Shown here: in pieces, positions 26,714-36,585 of the stretch
Numbering within the stretch: the stretch's first letter is position 1
Layout of the letters: each line of letters opens with the position of its first letter
Assembly (NCBI GenBank): GCA_964410725.1
Contig: CAYPID010000006.1
Coordinates: 1 to 64,000 of the forward strand
Direction of reading: 5' to 3'
DNA length: 64,000 bases
From: CALAZP01 sp964410725
Lineage (GTDB): Bacteria; Bacteroidota; Bacteroidia; Chitinophagales; Saprospiraceae
Translations under genes and position numbers: made by a program
Notes under the pieces: generated by a model
What the model was told of the DNA's origin: nothing
The model's input: only the letters and a program-made list of their open reading frames with translations
Database searches by the model: none

Positions 26714-26768
26714 AGGAGCAATTTGGCTTTCAAAAATACAAACCAAAACCAATAAAAGTTGCAATGCT

Positions 26769-26776
26769 TATATTTG
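26769..26776 (+). promoter_or_regulatory. Possible -7 box before glmM
   Basis: TATATTTG ten bases before the GTG start matches the Bacteroidota -7 consensus, but no TTG is found at the right distance upstream. If real, the transcript would have almost no leader. Confidence 0.35.
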
Positions 26777-26786
26777 AAGAAAAAAA

Positions 26787-28163
26787 GTGGCACTAATTTC
26801 TTCTATTTCAGGAACACGAGGAACCATAGGTGGAGTACCTAAAGAAAATTTGACTCCTTTAGACATTGTAGCCTTTGTTGCCGCGTTTGCGCAGTTTGTT
26901 ACCAATAAATCCTCCAATCGAAAAATTGTAATTGGTAGGGACGGTAGGGTATCTGGAGATATGGTTCAGGCTTTGGCGGTTCAAACGTTAATAGCTATGG
27001 GGGTAGAGGTTATAGACCTGGAACTATCTACCACCCCAACCGTGGCAATGACAGTCCCCAAAGAAGTTGCAGGTGGTGGAATCATCATCACTGCCAGTCA
27101 TAACCCAATGGAGTGGAATGCGCTTAAATTACTGAATAGCCATGGAGAATTTATTTCAGCAGAGGATGGTTCTGAAGTCATAAAAATATTAGAAAAGGGA
27201 GCGATAGAATTTGCCCATGTCTTGCACCTAGGAACACACTCATTTTTTCCTGGTGCCATTGATTGGCATATCGAACAAGTGCTCAATCATCCTTTAGTGG
27301 ATGCCCAAATAGTATCTCAACAAAAATATCATGTAGTCGTTGATTGTATCAACTCCACAGGTGCCCTTTCTATTCCCCCTTTACTGTCTAAGTTGGGAGT
27401 GAATTACACCTTGATACACAGTCAAATTAATGGGGTTTTTGAACACAATCCAGAACCTCTTCCTCACCATTTAACGAATTTGATTGATGATGTGGTTAAA
27501 AAACAAGCTCATTTGGGTATTTCTGTAGATCCCGACGTTGACCGGTTGGCCATAATCAATGAGGATGGAACCCCATTTGGAGAAGAATATACACTGGTGG
27601 CTATTGCTGATTATTTCTTGTCTGAAAATGGAAAAGGTACTGTAGTTTCAAATTTATCTTCTAGCAGGGCATTGAAAGATCTTACAGAAAAGCATGGAGG
27701 AATCTACAAAGCAAGTGCAGTGGGAGAAGTCAATGTGGTGAATACCATGAAATCAGAAAATGCTATTATCGGGGGAGAAGGAAATGGGGGGATAATAGTG
27801 CCGGATTTGCATTATGGAAGGGACGCACTCATAGGCATCGCTTTATTTTTAACCTGGCTGGCCAAAAATGATTGTAAAACCTCAGAATTACGGGCTAATT
27901 ATCCTTCGTACTATATGGTAAAAGATAAAATGACCATCCCCGAAAATCTCGACTTAACCCTTCTTAAAAAAGAACTCGCCCACCATTTCCCGAAGGGAGA
28001 ATTCAATGAAATTGATGGGCTAAAGTTGGATTTGGAGGACGCTTGGATTCACCTTAGAAAATCTAACACAGAACCCATCGTTAGAATCTATGCCGAAGCT
28101 AAAGAGGAAAAATCAGCGACCAAATTGGTTAAATTAGTCAAAGAATTGGTCAATAAAGTTTAG
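26787..28163 (+). CDS. glmM: Phosphohexomutase, probably phosphoglucosamine mutase
   Basis: 458 residues of the alpha-D-phosphohexomutase family. The phosphoserine loop is TASHNP (Ser104), the metal loop DPDVDR (Asp248, 250, 252), the sugar-specificity loop GEGNGG, and the phosphate-binding loop RKSNTEPIVRIY near the C-terminus. GlmM makes glucosamine-1-phosphate for cell-wall precursors. The N-terminal ISGTRG and the GEGNGG loop favour GlmM, but phosphomannomutase/phosphoglucomutase cannot be excluded. Start is GTG. It is four bases upstream of the next gene. Confidence 0.8.
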   Translation: MALISSISGTRGTIGGVPKENLTPLDIVAFVAAFAQFVTNKSSNRKIVIGRDGRVSGDMVQALAVQTLIAMGVEVIDLELSTTPTVAMTVPKEVAGGGIIITASHNPMEWNALKLLNSHGEFISAEDGSEVIKILEKGAIEFAHVLHLGTHSFFPGAIDWHIEQVLNHPLVDAQIVSQQKYHVVVDCINSTGALSIPPLLSKLGVNYTLIHSQINGVFEHNPEPLPHHLTNLIDDVVKKQAHLGISVDPDVDRLAIINEDGTPFGEEYTLVAIADYFLSENGKGTVVSNLSSSRALKDLTEKHGGIYKASAVGEVNVVNTMKSENAIIGGEGNGGIIVPDLHYGRDALIGIALFLTWLAKNDCKTSELRANYPSYYMVKDKMTIPENLDLTLLKKELAHHFPKGEFNEIDGLKLDLEDAWIHLRKSNTEPIVRIYAEAKEEKSATKLVKLVKELVNKV

Positions 28164-28166
28164 GAA

Positions 28167-29672
28167 ATGAATTTAGAAGCTTATTTCAAATCATTTAAAA
28201 AGCAAGTCATAGGGGACCAGGTAGATTTTGAGACGCCTTACGGCAAAAAATCTTTACTCTATGCAGATTGGACGGCAAGTGGAAGATTGTACGGTCCTAT
28301 TGAATCGGTATTAACAAATAAAATGGGCCCCTTTATTGCCAATACACACACCGAAACAAATGTCTCAGGGAGCAGTATGACGATGGCCTATGCCCACGCC
28401 AAACAACTAATTAAAAGTCATGTCAATGCTTCACCTAATGATGTTATTATCACGGCTAATGCTGGAATGACTGGGGTCGTCAATAAATTTCAAAGAATTT
28501 TGGGTTTGAAAATCCATGAAAGGTTTAGACCCTTACTCAATGATCAATTGGAAAAACCAGTCGTTTTTGTTTCTCACATGGAACATCACTCGAATCAAAC
28601 ATCTTGGTTGGAAACTATTGCTGACGTTGAAGTTATTCCTCCGGATGCAAACGGATTGGTCCATCTTGATTCTTTGCGTAAATTATTAAGGACCTACCGC
28701 GACAGAAAAGTGAAAATTGCAGCGGTTACATCCTGCTCAAATGTAACAGGTGTGTTTACTCCTTATCATGAAATTGCAGAGATAATGCACCTCAATGGGG
28801 GGTGGTGTTTTGTGGACTTTGCGTGTTCCGCTCCCTATATAGAAATCGATATGCATCCAGCAAATGAACAGCAATATTTAGATGCAATCTATTTCTCTCC
28901 ACACAAATTTTTAGGCGGGCCTGGGGCTTCAGGAGTCTTAATTTTTAATCAGAGTTTGTATCAAAATAAAGTGCCCGATCACCCCGGTGGAGGAACAGTG
29001 GATTGGACCAATCCCTGGGGAGAGCATAAATACTTGGACAAAATCGAATTAAGAGAAGATGGAGGAACCCCTGGTTTTCTCCAAACGATAAAGGCTGCTT
29101 TGGCTATTAAACTCAAAGAGGAGATGGGGGTGAAACATATTTCAGCTAGAGAACACGAGATGGTTTCCAAAATTATACCTGCGCTCAAAGCTATTCCTAA
29201 ATTGCACTTATTAGCCGAACAACATACAGATCGATTAGGGATTTTTTCATTCTATATCGAGGGCCTTCATTTTAATTTAGGGGTCAAATTGTTAAATGAC
29301 AAATTCGGAATCCAAGTCAGAGGAGGATGCTCTTGTGCTGGCACTTACGGCCACTATCTTTTAGAGGTAAGCCGCAAAAAATCTAATGAAATCACTCACA
29401 AAATCAATATCGGTGACCTAAGTGAAAAGCCCGGATGGATCAGAATGTCGGTGCATCCAATTATGACGGATGAGGAGATTGATTATATCATTAAATCAAT
29501 TGAATCTTTAGCCCATCATTTTGAGCAGTGGAAGAAAGATTACCTTTACGATCCGCATACTAATGAATTTGTCCACGCTACTTTTGTAGATCAATTGGAG
29601 GATAGGGTGGCCAACTGGTTTGATGAACCTCAAAAATTAAAAGAGCAAAATGAATTCGAGGGTATATTTTGA
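28167..29672 (+). CDS. Class-V aminotransferase / cysteine desulfurase-like
   Basis: 501 residues, a PLP enzyme of the SufS/class-V aminotransferase type. The PLP lysine is in YFSPHKFLGGPG. HMEHHSNQTSW corresponds to the HxEHHSN motif, and VDFACSAPYIEID holds the cofactor-binding Asp. The C-terminal VRGGCSCAGTYG has two Cys in the region of the active-site Cys of desulfurases. It is about 90 residues longer than SufS and belongs to an unassigned subfamily. The last 23 bases overlap the next PLP gene, so the two are translated together. Confidence 0.8.
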   Translation: MNLEAYFKSFKKQVIGDQVDFETPYGKKSLLYADWTASGRLYGPIESVLTNKMGPFIANTHTETNVSGSSMTMAYAHAKQLIKSHVNASPNDVIITANAGMTGVVNKFQRILGLKIHERFRPLLNDQLEKPVVFVSHMEHHSNQTSWLETIADVEVIPPDANGLVHLDSLRKLLRTYRDRKVKIAAVTSCSNVTGVFTPYHEIAEIMHLNGGWCFVDFACSAPYIEIDMHPANEQQYLDAIYFSPHKFLGGPGASGVLIFNQSLYQNKVPDHPGGGTVDWTNPWGEHKYLDKIELREDGGTPGFLQTIKAALAIKLKEEMGVKHISAREHEMVSKIIPALKAIPKLHLLAEQHTDRLGIFSFYIEGLHFNLGVKLLNDKFGIQVRGGCSCAGTYGHYLLEVSRKKSNEITHKINIGDLSEKPGWIRMSVHPIMTDEEIDYIIKSIESLAHHFEQWKKDYLYDPHTNEFVHATFVDQLEDRVANWFDEPQKLKEQNEFEGIF

Positions 29673-30789
29673 TAATGCTGCAACTACGCCACTTTTACCA
29701 GAGGTTGTGGACGTTATGGCAGCAGTACTTAAAAACAATTTTGGGAATCCATCCTCTATACATGCCGAGGGAAGAAAGGCAAGGACTTTAATTGAGGATT
29801 CACGGAAAAAAATTGCTCATGTGCTGGGGGTGTCCATTGGTGATATATTTTTTACCAGTTGTGGTACCGAATCGAACAATATGGTATTAAAAAATGCGGT
29901 TCGAGATCTACATGTAAAAAGGATAATTTCATCACCTGCTGAACATCACTGTATCCTGCATTCATTGGATAGAATTAAATCTGAGCACCCTGAAGTTCAA
30001 ATTGATTATTTACCCATAGATATCGATGGAAGGCCTGATACAGTAGTACTTGAGAAATGGTTGAAAAATGGTTCAACCAAAACATTAGTCTCTTTAATGC
30101 ACGCCAATAATGAAACTGGAGCAATGATTGATTTAGCTCGTGTATCAGCTTTGTGTCAAGATTATAATGCTTTATTTCATTCAGATACAGTTCAGACCAT
30201 AGGTTATTATCCAATTCGGGCGGAACATTTGGGACTAAATTTTTTGTCAGGATCATCTCATAAATTTCATGGACCTAAAGGAATAGGATTTGTATACATA
30301 AATAGTGAAAATCAAATTTCTCCTTATATGGATGGTGGGGCTCAGGAGCGAAATATGAGGGCTGGCACAGAAAATATTCACGGAATTGTTGGAATGGCAA
30401 AGGCTTTAGAAATTGCTGTTCAAGACATGGAAAAGAATCAACTTCATATTACAACTTTAAAAGAGGCGCTCACAAAAGGACTTTATCAAATACAACCTCA
30501 TTTAAAAATTGTAGGAAGTCACCAAGGGCCGTCCCATTATAAAGTATTGAACGTGCTTTTTCCACCTGATAAAAAGACCGACCTCATATTAATGAATTTG
30601 GATATTCACGGCATAAGCGTTTCAGGTGGAAGTGCTTGTAGCTCTGGAGCTGACGCAGGTTCTCACGTGATGGAGGCAATAGGAATTGAACCCGGATGGA
30701 ACACCATCAGATTCTCCTTTTCCAAATTCAATCAAATGGAAGATGTAGAGCGGGTTCTAACAGAAATCCAACAAATTATTCTCTCTTAG
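29650..30789 (+). CDS. Cysteine desulfurase (NifS/IscS family)
   Basis: 379 residues. The family motifs are YFDNAATTPLLPEV at the N-terminus, AEHHCILHSL, HANNETGAM, the PLP lysine in SSHKFHGPKGIGF, and the active-site Cys loop GGSACSSGADAGSHV. It removes sulfur from Cys as a persulfide for iron-sulfur clusters or thiolated tRNA. No iscU or suf genes follow, so it is an isolated copy. It overlaps the previous PLP gene head-on in the same direction and shares stop-codon bases with the convergent aspartate aminotransferase. Confidence 0.9.
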   Translation: MNSRVYFDNAATTPLLPEVVDVMAAVLKNNFGNPSSIHAEGRKARTLIEDSRKKIAHVLGVSIGDIFFTSCGTESNNMVLKNAVRDLHVKRIISSPAEHHCILHSLDRIKSEHPEVQIDYLPIDIDGRPDTVVLEKWLKNGSTKTLVSLMHANNETGAMIDLARVSALCQDYNALFHSDTVQTIGYYPIRAEHLGLNFLSGSSHKFHGPKGIGFVYINSENQISPYMDGGAQERNMRAGTENIHGIVGMAKALEIAVQDMEKNQLHITTLKEALTKGLYQIQPHLKIVGSHQGPSHYKVLNVLFPPDKKTDLILMNLDIHGISVSGGSACSSGADAGSHVMEAIGIEPGWNTIRFSFSKFNQMEDVERVLTEIQQIILS

Positions 30790-31991
30790 ACAAGCTGATG
30801 GCATGCTTTCGCGATTCGTTCGATGGCTTCTTTTAAAATTTCATCGGAGGCAGCATACGAAATTCGAAGGCAATTAGGCGCGCCAAATGGTTCTCCTGAT
30901 ACAGCTGCTACATGAGCTTCATTCAGTAGGTACATACAAAAGTCATCCGCATTTTGAATGGTGTCACCATTAAAAGATTTGCCAAAAAAGGCACTCACTT
31001 CCGGAAAAATATAAAAGGCCCCTTCTGGCTTATTTACCTTTATCCCAGGAATGGCTGATAAAAGGGTGATAACCAACTCTCTTCTATTCAAAAACGCTTG
31101 TTTCATAGCTAAAATATCAGGGTGGTTGGGGTTAGCCAAGGCTTCAACAGCGGCTTTTTGTCCAAATGAAGTGGCCCCAGAGGTGATTTGACCCTGAATC
31201 TTAGTGCAAGCTGATGCAATTTCTTTTGGAGCACCTATATAGCCCAATCTCCACCCAGTCATAGAAAACCCTTTTGAAAATCCATTAACAGTTATGGTTT
31301 GGTTTGCAACTTGGGGGAAACTACCTATGCTTTTATTTTTGCCGGAGAAATTGATGTATTCATAAATTTCATCGGAAACAATGTGAATATTAGGATACTT
31401 GGCCATCATATCGGCAATAGCTTCTAATTCTTTAGCGGAATATGCAGCTCCTGTTGGATTACTTGGAGAAGAAAAAAGGAGGATTTTAGTCCTGTCTGTT
31501 ATCGCTGCTTCTATCTGTTGTGCAGTGGGTTTGAAGTCTTGTTCAATACCTGCGTAAACAATCACTGGAACCCCCTCAGCAAGTTTGACGATCTCAGTAT
31601 AAGAAACCCAGAATGGCGCCAGAATTATGACTTCATCTCCAGGATTGAGCAAGGATAGACATACATTTGCAATACTTTGTTTGGCTCCATTAGATACCAC
31701 GATTTGAGCCTCCTCATAATGAAGGTCATTATCTCTTTTAAATTTTTCTACAATGGCCTTCCTCAATTCTGGAAGCCCCGGAACGGGTGTGTATTTGGTG
31801 TAACCCTCTTCCAGCGCTTTATATGCTGCTTTTTTTATGAATTCTGGTGTGTCAAAGTCGGGCTCCCCAACGCTCAAGCTGATAACATCTACTCCTTTCG
31901 CCTTTAAATCTCTAGCAGTTTGGGTCATTTTTAGGGTGGCTGATTCTTCCATTGCAAGAACTCTATCAGACAGTAGATGTGTTTTTTCCAT
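30786..31991 (-). CDS. Aspartate aminotransferase (class I, AspB-type)
   Basis: 401 residues, a fold-type-I aminotransferase. The PLP lysine is Lys240 in NGFSKGFSMTGWRLGY. Other family segments are SVGEPDFDTPEFIKKAA, YTPVPGLPELRKAI, SPSNPTGAAYS and SDEIYEYINF. The SKxFSMTGWR motif is typical of the aspartate/prephenate aminotransferase group (1-beta subclass); other amino-acid donors are possible. Single-gene unit. It overlaps the desulfurase by four bases tail to tail. Confidence 0.9.
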   Translation of the reverse strand: MEKTHLLSDRVLAMEESATLKMTQTARDLKAKGVDVISLSVGEPDFDTPEFIKKAAYKALEEGYTKYTPVPGLPELRKAIVEKFKRDNDLHYEEAQIVVSNGAKQSIANVCLSLLNPGDEVIILAPFWVSYTEIVKLAEGVPVIVYAGIEQDFKPTAQQIEAAITDRTKILLFSSPSNPTGAAYSAKELEAIADMMAKYPNIHIVSDEIYEYINFSGKNKSIGSFPQVANQTITVNGFSKGFSMTGWRLGYIGAPKEIASACTKIQGQITSGATSFGQKAAVEALANPNHPDILAMKQAFLNRRELVITLLSAIPGIKVNKPEGAFYIFPEVSAFFGKSFNGDTIQNADDFCMYLLNEAHVAAVSGEPFGAPNCLRISYAASDEILKEAIERIAKACHQLV

Positions 31992-32069
31992 AATTTTGAA
32001 TAAAAGTTAGTTGATAAAATTGGGTCCGACCAAATTTATGTTTTTAAGTTGGTTAATTAAATTACCTGT

Positions 32070-32576
32070 ATGAAAAAAATTGGTTTGCTTTCTGATACCC
32101 ATGGATATTTAGACGATGGAATATTAGAGGTTTTGCACAGTTGCGATGAAATTTGGCATGCTGGTGATCTTGGAAGTGTAGAAGTCATAGACCAACTTAG
32201 CACAATTGCTCCTCTCAAAGCGGTATACGGAAATATTGATGGATCGGACATTAGGTTAGATTTTGGGGAATATTTGGTTCTCGATAACTATGAGATAAGG
32301 GCCTTAATGATGCATATAGGTGGATACCCGGGAAGATATACAGCAAGGGCAAAAGAATTGATAAAAACTCATCGACCTAATCTGTTTATTTCCGGACACT
32401 CTCATATACTAAAAATCGTAAGAGACCACCGAAACAATCTCATTCATTTTAACCCTGGTGCATGCGGACACCACGGTTTTCATACCATGCGTACCCTTAT
32501 TTTATTTTCTATTGAATCTAGGGGATTACAAAATGTACAAGTAGTAGAATTGGGCAAAAGAGGTAAAATTAAGTAA
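32070..32576 (+). CDS. YfcE-type metallophosphoesterase
   Basis: 168 residues. The calcineurin-like metal motifs are LLSDTHG (Asp9, His11), WHAGDLGS, VYGNIDG (replacing GNCD) and the double-His SGHSHI segment. The size and motif set fit the YfcE/MJ0936 group of small phosphodiesterases, whose natural substrates are unclear. It is divergent from the aminotransferase; the stop codon abuts the convergent ggt gene. Confidence 0.88.
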   Translation: MKKIGLLSDTHGYLDDGILEVLHSCDEIWHAGDLGSVEVIDQLSTIAPLKAVYGNIDGSDIRLDFGEYLVLDNYEIRALMMHIGGYPGRYTARAKELIKTHRPNLFISGHSHILKIVRDHRNNLIHFNPGACGHHGFHTMRTLILFSIESRGLQNVQVVELGKRGKIK

Positions 32577-34268
32577 TCAATGCCCAGCAGCATGATCATC
32601 TCCCCTTGGATCAGCTCCTCCCTCCAATGTTCCGTCAGGTAATACCAAAATGCCATCAACTCTTCCAATTGCATTTCTTTGGACAAATTGATGTCCCATG
32701 GCCCGAAGAGCAGGAAAATGAGTAGAATCCATAAAAGATTCTGTAATAACTACTTCTGGAAGCCATTGATGATGGAATCTAGGTGCAGCAACAGCCTCTG
32801 CCATTCCCATTTCAAATTCTAAAATATTGAGGATGGTCTGAAATACCGAGGTGATAATAGTCGAACCTCCCGGTGTTCCCACGACCATATTAAGTTGACC
32901 ATTCTTTGTAACTATCGTTGGCGTCATGGAGCTGAGCATTCTTTTTTCAGGTTCAATTTTATTGGCCTCGGCCCCAATTAACCCAAACATATTAGCTACA
33001 CCGGGCTTTGCACTGAAATCATCCATCTCATTATTTAGTAAGAAACCAGCACCACCAACAGCCACATGACAGCCATACCCTCCATTAATCGTAGTAGTTA
33101 CGGAAACTGCATTACCTTCTTTATCGACGATGGAAAAATGCGTGGTTTCCTCCTTTTCAGTTGGTGGAGTAGGGGCACCTGCAGCAACCTCTGCACTTAA
33201 AGTTGCTTTGGAATCCAAAAAGTCTGACATTCGTTGCTTCAAATATTCCGATTCTAAAAGCCCTTCAATCGGTACTGGATAAAAATCTGGGTCTCCCAAA
33301 TGTTTGGCTCTATCTGCATATACTCTCCGCTCCGCTTCGATCATTAAGTGTATGGTTTTTAAATCTTGGAATCCCCAAGAAGATAGAGGATAATTTTCTA
33401 CGATTTTTAGTAATTGCGCTAATGCAATTCCCCCACTTGAAGGTGGAGGCATGCCTATAATTTCATAATCTTTATAGGTAATGGTGATAGGATCTCTCCA
33501 TTTAGCAGCATAAGATGCCAAATCCTCATGGGTTATAATACCATTCCCGCGTTTCATTTCAGCTACTATTAAATCCGCAACTTCTCCCTCGTAAAAACCT
33601 GCTCTTCCTTTTTCTTTAATTAATTCAAGCGTTTGAGCCAATTCTGATTGAACCAACAAATCACCAGCTTCCCACTCTTTTCCATTTTTCAAAAATGCTG
33701 TTGGGGTGGTATTGTAAGTTGCAAAATTTTCTTTATTCCTATTCAAACCAGCAGCTTGATTCTCCGTCAGTTGAAACCCAGCTTTAGCCAGCTGAATGGC
33801 GGGATCAAGTAATTTTGAAAAGGGTTGTAAACTCCCAAATTTGTTGTGCGCTTTTATCATTCCATCTACCACACCTGGCACTCCTGCTGCTAGGTGACCT
33901 TTTCTGCTCAAATCAGAAATTACCTTCCCTTCATCATCCTGGTACATGGTCTCGAAAGCAGCTTTAGGCGCAGCTTCTCTAAAATCTAGGGTTTGACTAT
34001 TACCATCTTTCATCCTGATTACCATGAAACCGCCACCCCCAATATTTCCCGCTACGGGATAGGTAACAGCCAAGGCAAACTGTACAGCAATTGCAGCATC
34101 CACCGCATTACCACCTGCTGCTAAAATTTCGTTGCCCACCTGAGTGGCTAATGGATGCGCAGATACCACCATTGCACTCGGCGCAAATGCCTGTTTATCA
34201 ATTTGATATATAGGAGCTTCTGAACAACCGAAAACCATAATCAAGGATAAATAAATGAATCTTTTCAT
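32577..34268 (-). CDS. ggt: Gamma-glutamyltransferase, lipoprotein
   Basis: 563 residues. A short signal ends at Cys15 (MVFGC), so it is probably a lipoprotein and not freely periplasmic. The large-subunit substrate Arg97 is in LDFREAAP. The autoprocessing Thr that becomes the small-subunit nucleophile is Thr375 in EETTHFSIVD, and the small subunit has the family GGAGFLLNNEMDDF and VGTPGGSTI segments. It hydrolyses or transfers gamma-glutamyl groups of glutathione. Length is normal for the precursor. Confidence 0.93.
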   Translation of the reverse strand: MKRFIYLSLIMVFGCSEAPIYQIDKQAFAPSAMVVSAHPLATQVGNEILAAGGNAVDAAIAVQFALAVTYPVAGNIGGGGFMVIRMKDGNSQTLDFREAAPKAAFETMYQDDEGKVISDLSRKGHLAAGVPGVVDGMIKAHNKFGSLQPFSKLLDPAIQLAKAGFQLTENQAAGLNRNKENFATYNTTPTAFLKNGKEWEAGDLLVQSELAQTLELIKEKGRAGFYEGEVADLIVAEMKRGNGIITHEDLASYAAKWRDPITITYKDYEIIGMPPPSSGGIALAQLLKIVENYPLSSWGFQDLKTIHLMIEAERRVYADRAKHLGDPDFYPVPIEGLLESEYLKQRMSDFLDSKATLSAEVAAGAPTPPTEKEETTHFSIVDKEGNAVSVTTTINGGYGCHVAVGGAGFLLNNEMDDFSAKPGVANMFGLIGAEANKIEPEKRMLSSMTPTIVTKNGQLNMVVGTPGGSTIITSVFQTILNILEFEMGMAEAVAAPRFHHQWLPEVVITESFMDSTHFPALRAMGHQFVQRNAIGRVDGILVLPDGTLEGGADPRGDDHAAGH

Positions 34269-34361
34269 GTTTTGAATAAAGGTTTAAAGATTTGGCACAG
34301 TATTTGAAATTACCTCTGTAATTCCAAAAATAAAATGACATTTACATTTTGCTATATTTAA

Positions 34362-35489
34362 TTAATGCCCGTTTTCTTCGGGCATTTTTTTCCATCCTAA
34401 AGCTTGTCTCATTTTATCGTAAATGGCAGTATTCTCATAAATTCCTCTAAATAGTTCCGCCGAAGGTCCGTAAGCGAATACGGGAATTAGAGTTGCCGTA
34501 TGCCCATTGGTATTAAATTCAGAAACTATTTTCTTAAATGTCGATCCCTCTTGGATGGCCATTCCACCAGTTTCATGATCAGCAGTTACAATTACCAAAG
34601 TATTCCCATCTTGAATAGCGAAATTTAACACCTCCTGAATAGCGTTTCCAAAATCCAGCGTTTCTTTTACCGTTAATTTGCCATCATTACTATGACACGC
34701 CCAATCAATTTGAGAACCTTCAATCATCGCAAAGAAACCATTTTCATCGCCGCGACGACTTAAATACCGAACAGCTAATTTGGAGGCAAACGGCAAATAA
34801 TTTCTTCCAGTTGCAACGGTTCCCGGATGTTTATCCTCCGTGAAGTAAGCAAAGTTTTTCTTGGGATTGATGGTTAATTCATTAATCGTCCTATGGTGAA
34901 AGCTTTCCACCTGATAGCCCATTTTAATCATTTCATCAATCAGATTTCTGTTATCAATACTTCTTTCTTCGAAGTATTGTTGTCCGCCTCCAATCAGTAA
35001 ATCCACATTAGACATAGCCAAATCTGCTGCAATCTCCTCGTGAAGAATCCTATACATTTGATGCGCAGCAAATGAGGCTGGAGTTGCATGGACTATAGTT
35101 GATGTCGCTACCAATCCCGTAGCCAAACCCTTAGTTTCAGCTTCTTCAATGATTGTGAAACAAGGAGTAGTATCCTTTTTGAGTCCAATCGCACTGTTGT
35201 ACGTTTTCACCCCGCAAGCAAAAGCTGTTGCACCAGCGGCCGAATCTGTAATCAAATCACTGGAGGAATAGGATTTATGCAAACCGACTACGGGAAACTT
35301 TTCAAGGATAAACGAGTTGTTATTGGCGTATAGGGCGGCTGAAATTTGTGTTAATCCCATGCCATCTCCAATCATTAAAATGATATTTTTAGCTTTAGAC
35401 CCAGGTTCAAAGTCATGTTGAATAGCCTTTGGGGCTACACAACTGTAGGACGTAAAAATTATTATTCCAATGACATGCCAAAAGCGCAT
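34362..35489 (-). CDS. Alkaline phosphatase, lipoprotein
   Basis: 375 residues. A signal ends at Cys17 (SYSC), so it is a predicted lipoprotein. The alkaline-phosphatase superfamily sites are present: metal-binding Asp42 in LMIGDGMGL, nucleophile Ser83 in ITDSAAGATA, a second metal cluster HATPASFAAHQ and IEGSQIDWACHSND, and VTADHETGGM near the C-terminus. The family releases phosphate from monoesters outside the cytoplasm. A terminator-like hairpin overlaps its last codons. It is 93 bases upstream of ggt on the same strand; the two could be co-transcribed. Confidence 0.92.
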   Translation of the reverse strand: MRFWHVIGIIIFTSYSCVAPKAIQHDFEPGSKAKNIILMIGDGMGLTQISAALYANNNSFILEKFPVVGLHKSYSSSDLITDSAAGATAFACGVKTYNSAIGLKKDTTPCFTIIEEAETKGLATGLVATSTIVHATPASFAAHQMYRILHEEIAADLAMSNVDLLIGGGQQYFEERSIDNRNLIDEMIKMGYQVESFHHRTINELTINPKKNFAYFTEDKHPGTVATGRNYLPFASKLAVRYLSRRGDENGFFAMIEGSQIDWACHSNDGKLTVKETLDFGNAIQEVLNFAIQDGNTLVIVTADHETGGMAIQEGSTFKKIVSEFNTNGHTATLIPVFAYGPSAELFRGIYENTAIYDKMRQALGWKKMPEENGH

Positions 35490-35526
35490 TTAAATTCGTT
35501 TGTTCACAAAATAAAAAATATTAATA

Positions 35527-36585
35527 ATGGTTTATAAAAAGCTTTTCTATGTAGCGCTTTACCCGCTATTTTTCTCCTTTTATTTCACTGCCAATGGGCA
35601 AGGTGCTCCTAAAAGTTTGTTTTCAGACTTACTTAACCAACCCGAAGCTTCTCTATATATATTAACTGATTTTAATTCCCTTCATGAAGGCAGAAATCAA
35701 GATATTGATTTTGACGGTTATGTCATTGCTAATAGCAAATTGGGTATTCAATTTACCGGCAATGCCTCCATTAACGTTAGGGGAAAATTTAGAAGAAAAA
35801 TTTGCGAATTTCCTCCCCTCAAACTCAAATTTTCTAATAGCCATCTTCAAGAATTGGGTTATGAAAGGCTCAATGAAATAAAATTGGTGACGCATTGTAC
35901 CGAAGATTATGTGCTTGGTGAACCAAATTTAGTATTTGAGTATGGAGCTTATCTATTATTTCAAGCGCTCCAACCAAATGGCTTTCGTGCCGCCTGGTTA
36001 AATATTACCTACGATAATGCACGAAACAGAACGGAAACTATAAGTACAGTGGGAATCGCCATAGAAGATAAGGAAGAAATGGCTCAAAAAAATCAGATGG
36101 AAATTTGCGAATGCCAAGGCGTATCATTCCAAAAGATGAACCAACAAAATGTTGAACTGGTAAGTATATTTCAATTTTTAATTGGCAATTCTGATTGGGA
36201 CATTCAAATGCTCAGAAACGTAGAACTGTTTACCCATACTGTTACAGGGGAAATTTTTGTTTTCCCATACGATTTTGATTTTTCAGGATTTGTCAATCCC
36301 TCCTATGCCCTTGCCAATTCGGATTACAACCATCAATCTATCAAAGATCGGGTGTATCTGGGCCCCAATCTTGGGATTCAGGAATTGAAAAAAATAGTGG
36401 ATTACATCACTTCTAAAGAACCTCAGCTATACGAAATTATTGAGAACTTACCTCTAGTTAAAAAAGTTTATAAAAAAGAAAGGATTGCCTACCTAGAAAA
36501 AGGAATCAATTACCTAAAAGATCTGGCAGCCAACCAAAAACCCCTGGCCAATGGGACTTCTTTTATGCATGTTGAAGATCAGTAA
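35527..36585 (+). CDS. Exported protein, possibly CotH-kinase-like
   Basis: 352 residues with a signal peptide ending near NGQG (about residue 25). No confident family. The stretches ASINVRGKFRRKICEFPPLKLKF and GNSDWDIQMLRNVELF and the GEIFVFPYDFDFSG segment resemble the RGR/KPYRIKF and DWD/N-YPWDFD features of CotH-type protein kinases, which phosphorylate exported proteins, but the catalytic Lys and Asp cannot be assigned with certainty. Two Cys in EICECQG could pair. It starts 37 bases from the divergent phosphatase gene. Confidence 0.6.
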   Translation: MVYKKLFYVALYPLFFSFYFTANGQGAPKSLFSDLLNQPEASLYILTDFNSLHEGRNQDIDFDGYVIANSKLGIQFTGNASINVRGKFRRKICEFPPLKLKFSNSHLQELGYERLNEIKLVTHCTEDYVLGEPNLVFEYGAYLLFQALQPNGFRAAWLNITYDNARNRTETISTVGIAIEDKEEMAQKNQMEICECQGVSFQKMNQQNVELVSIFQFLIGNSDWDIQMLRNVELFTHTVTGEIFVFPYDFDFSGFVNPSYALANSDYNHQSIKDRVYLGPNLGIQELKKIVDYITSKEPQLYEIIENLPLVKKVYKKERIAYLEKGINYLKDLAANQKPLANGTSFMHVEDQ

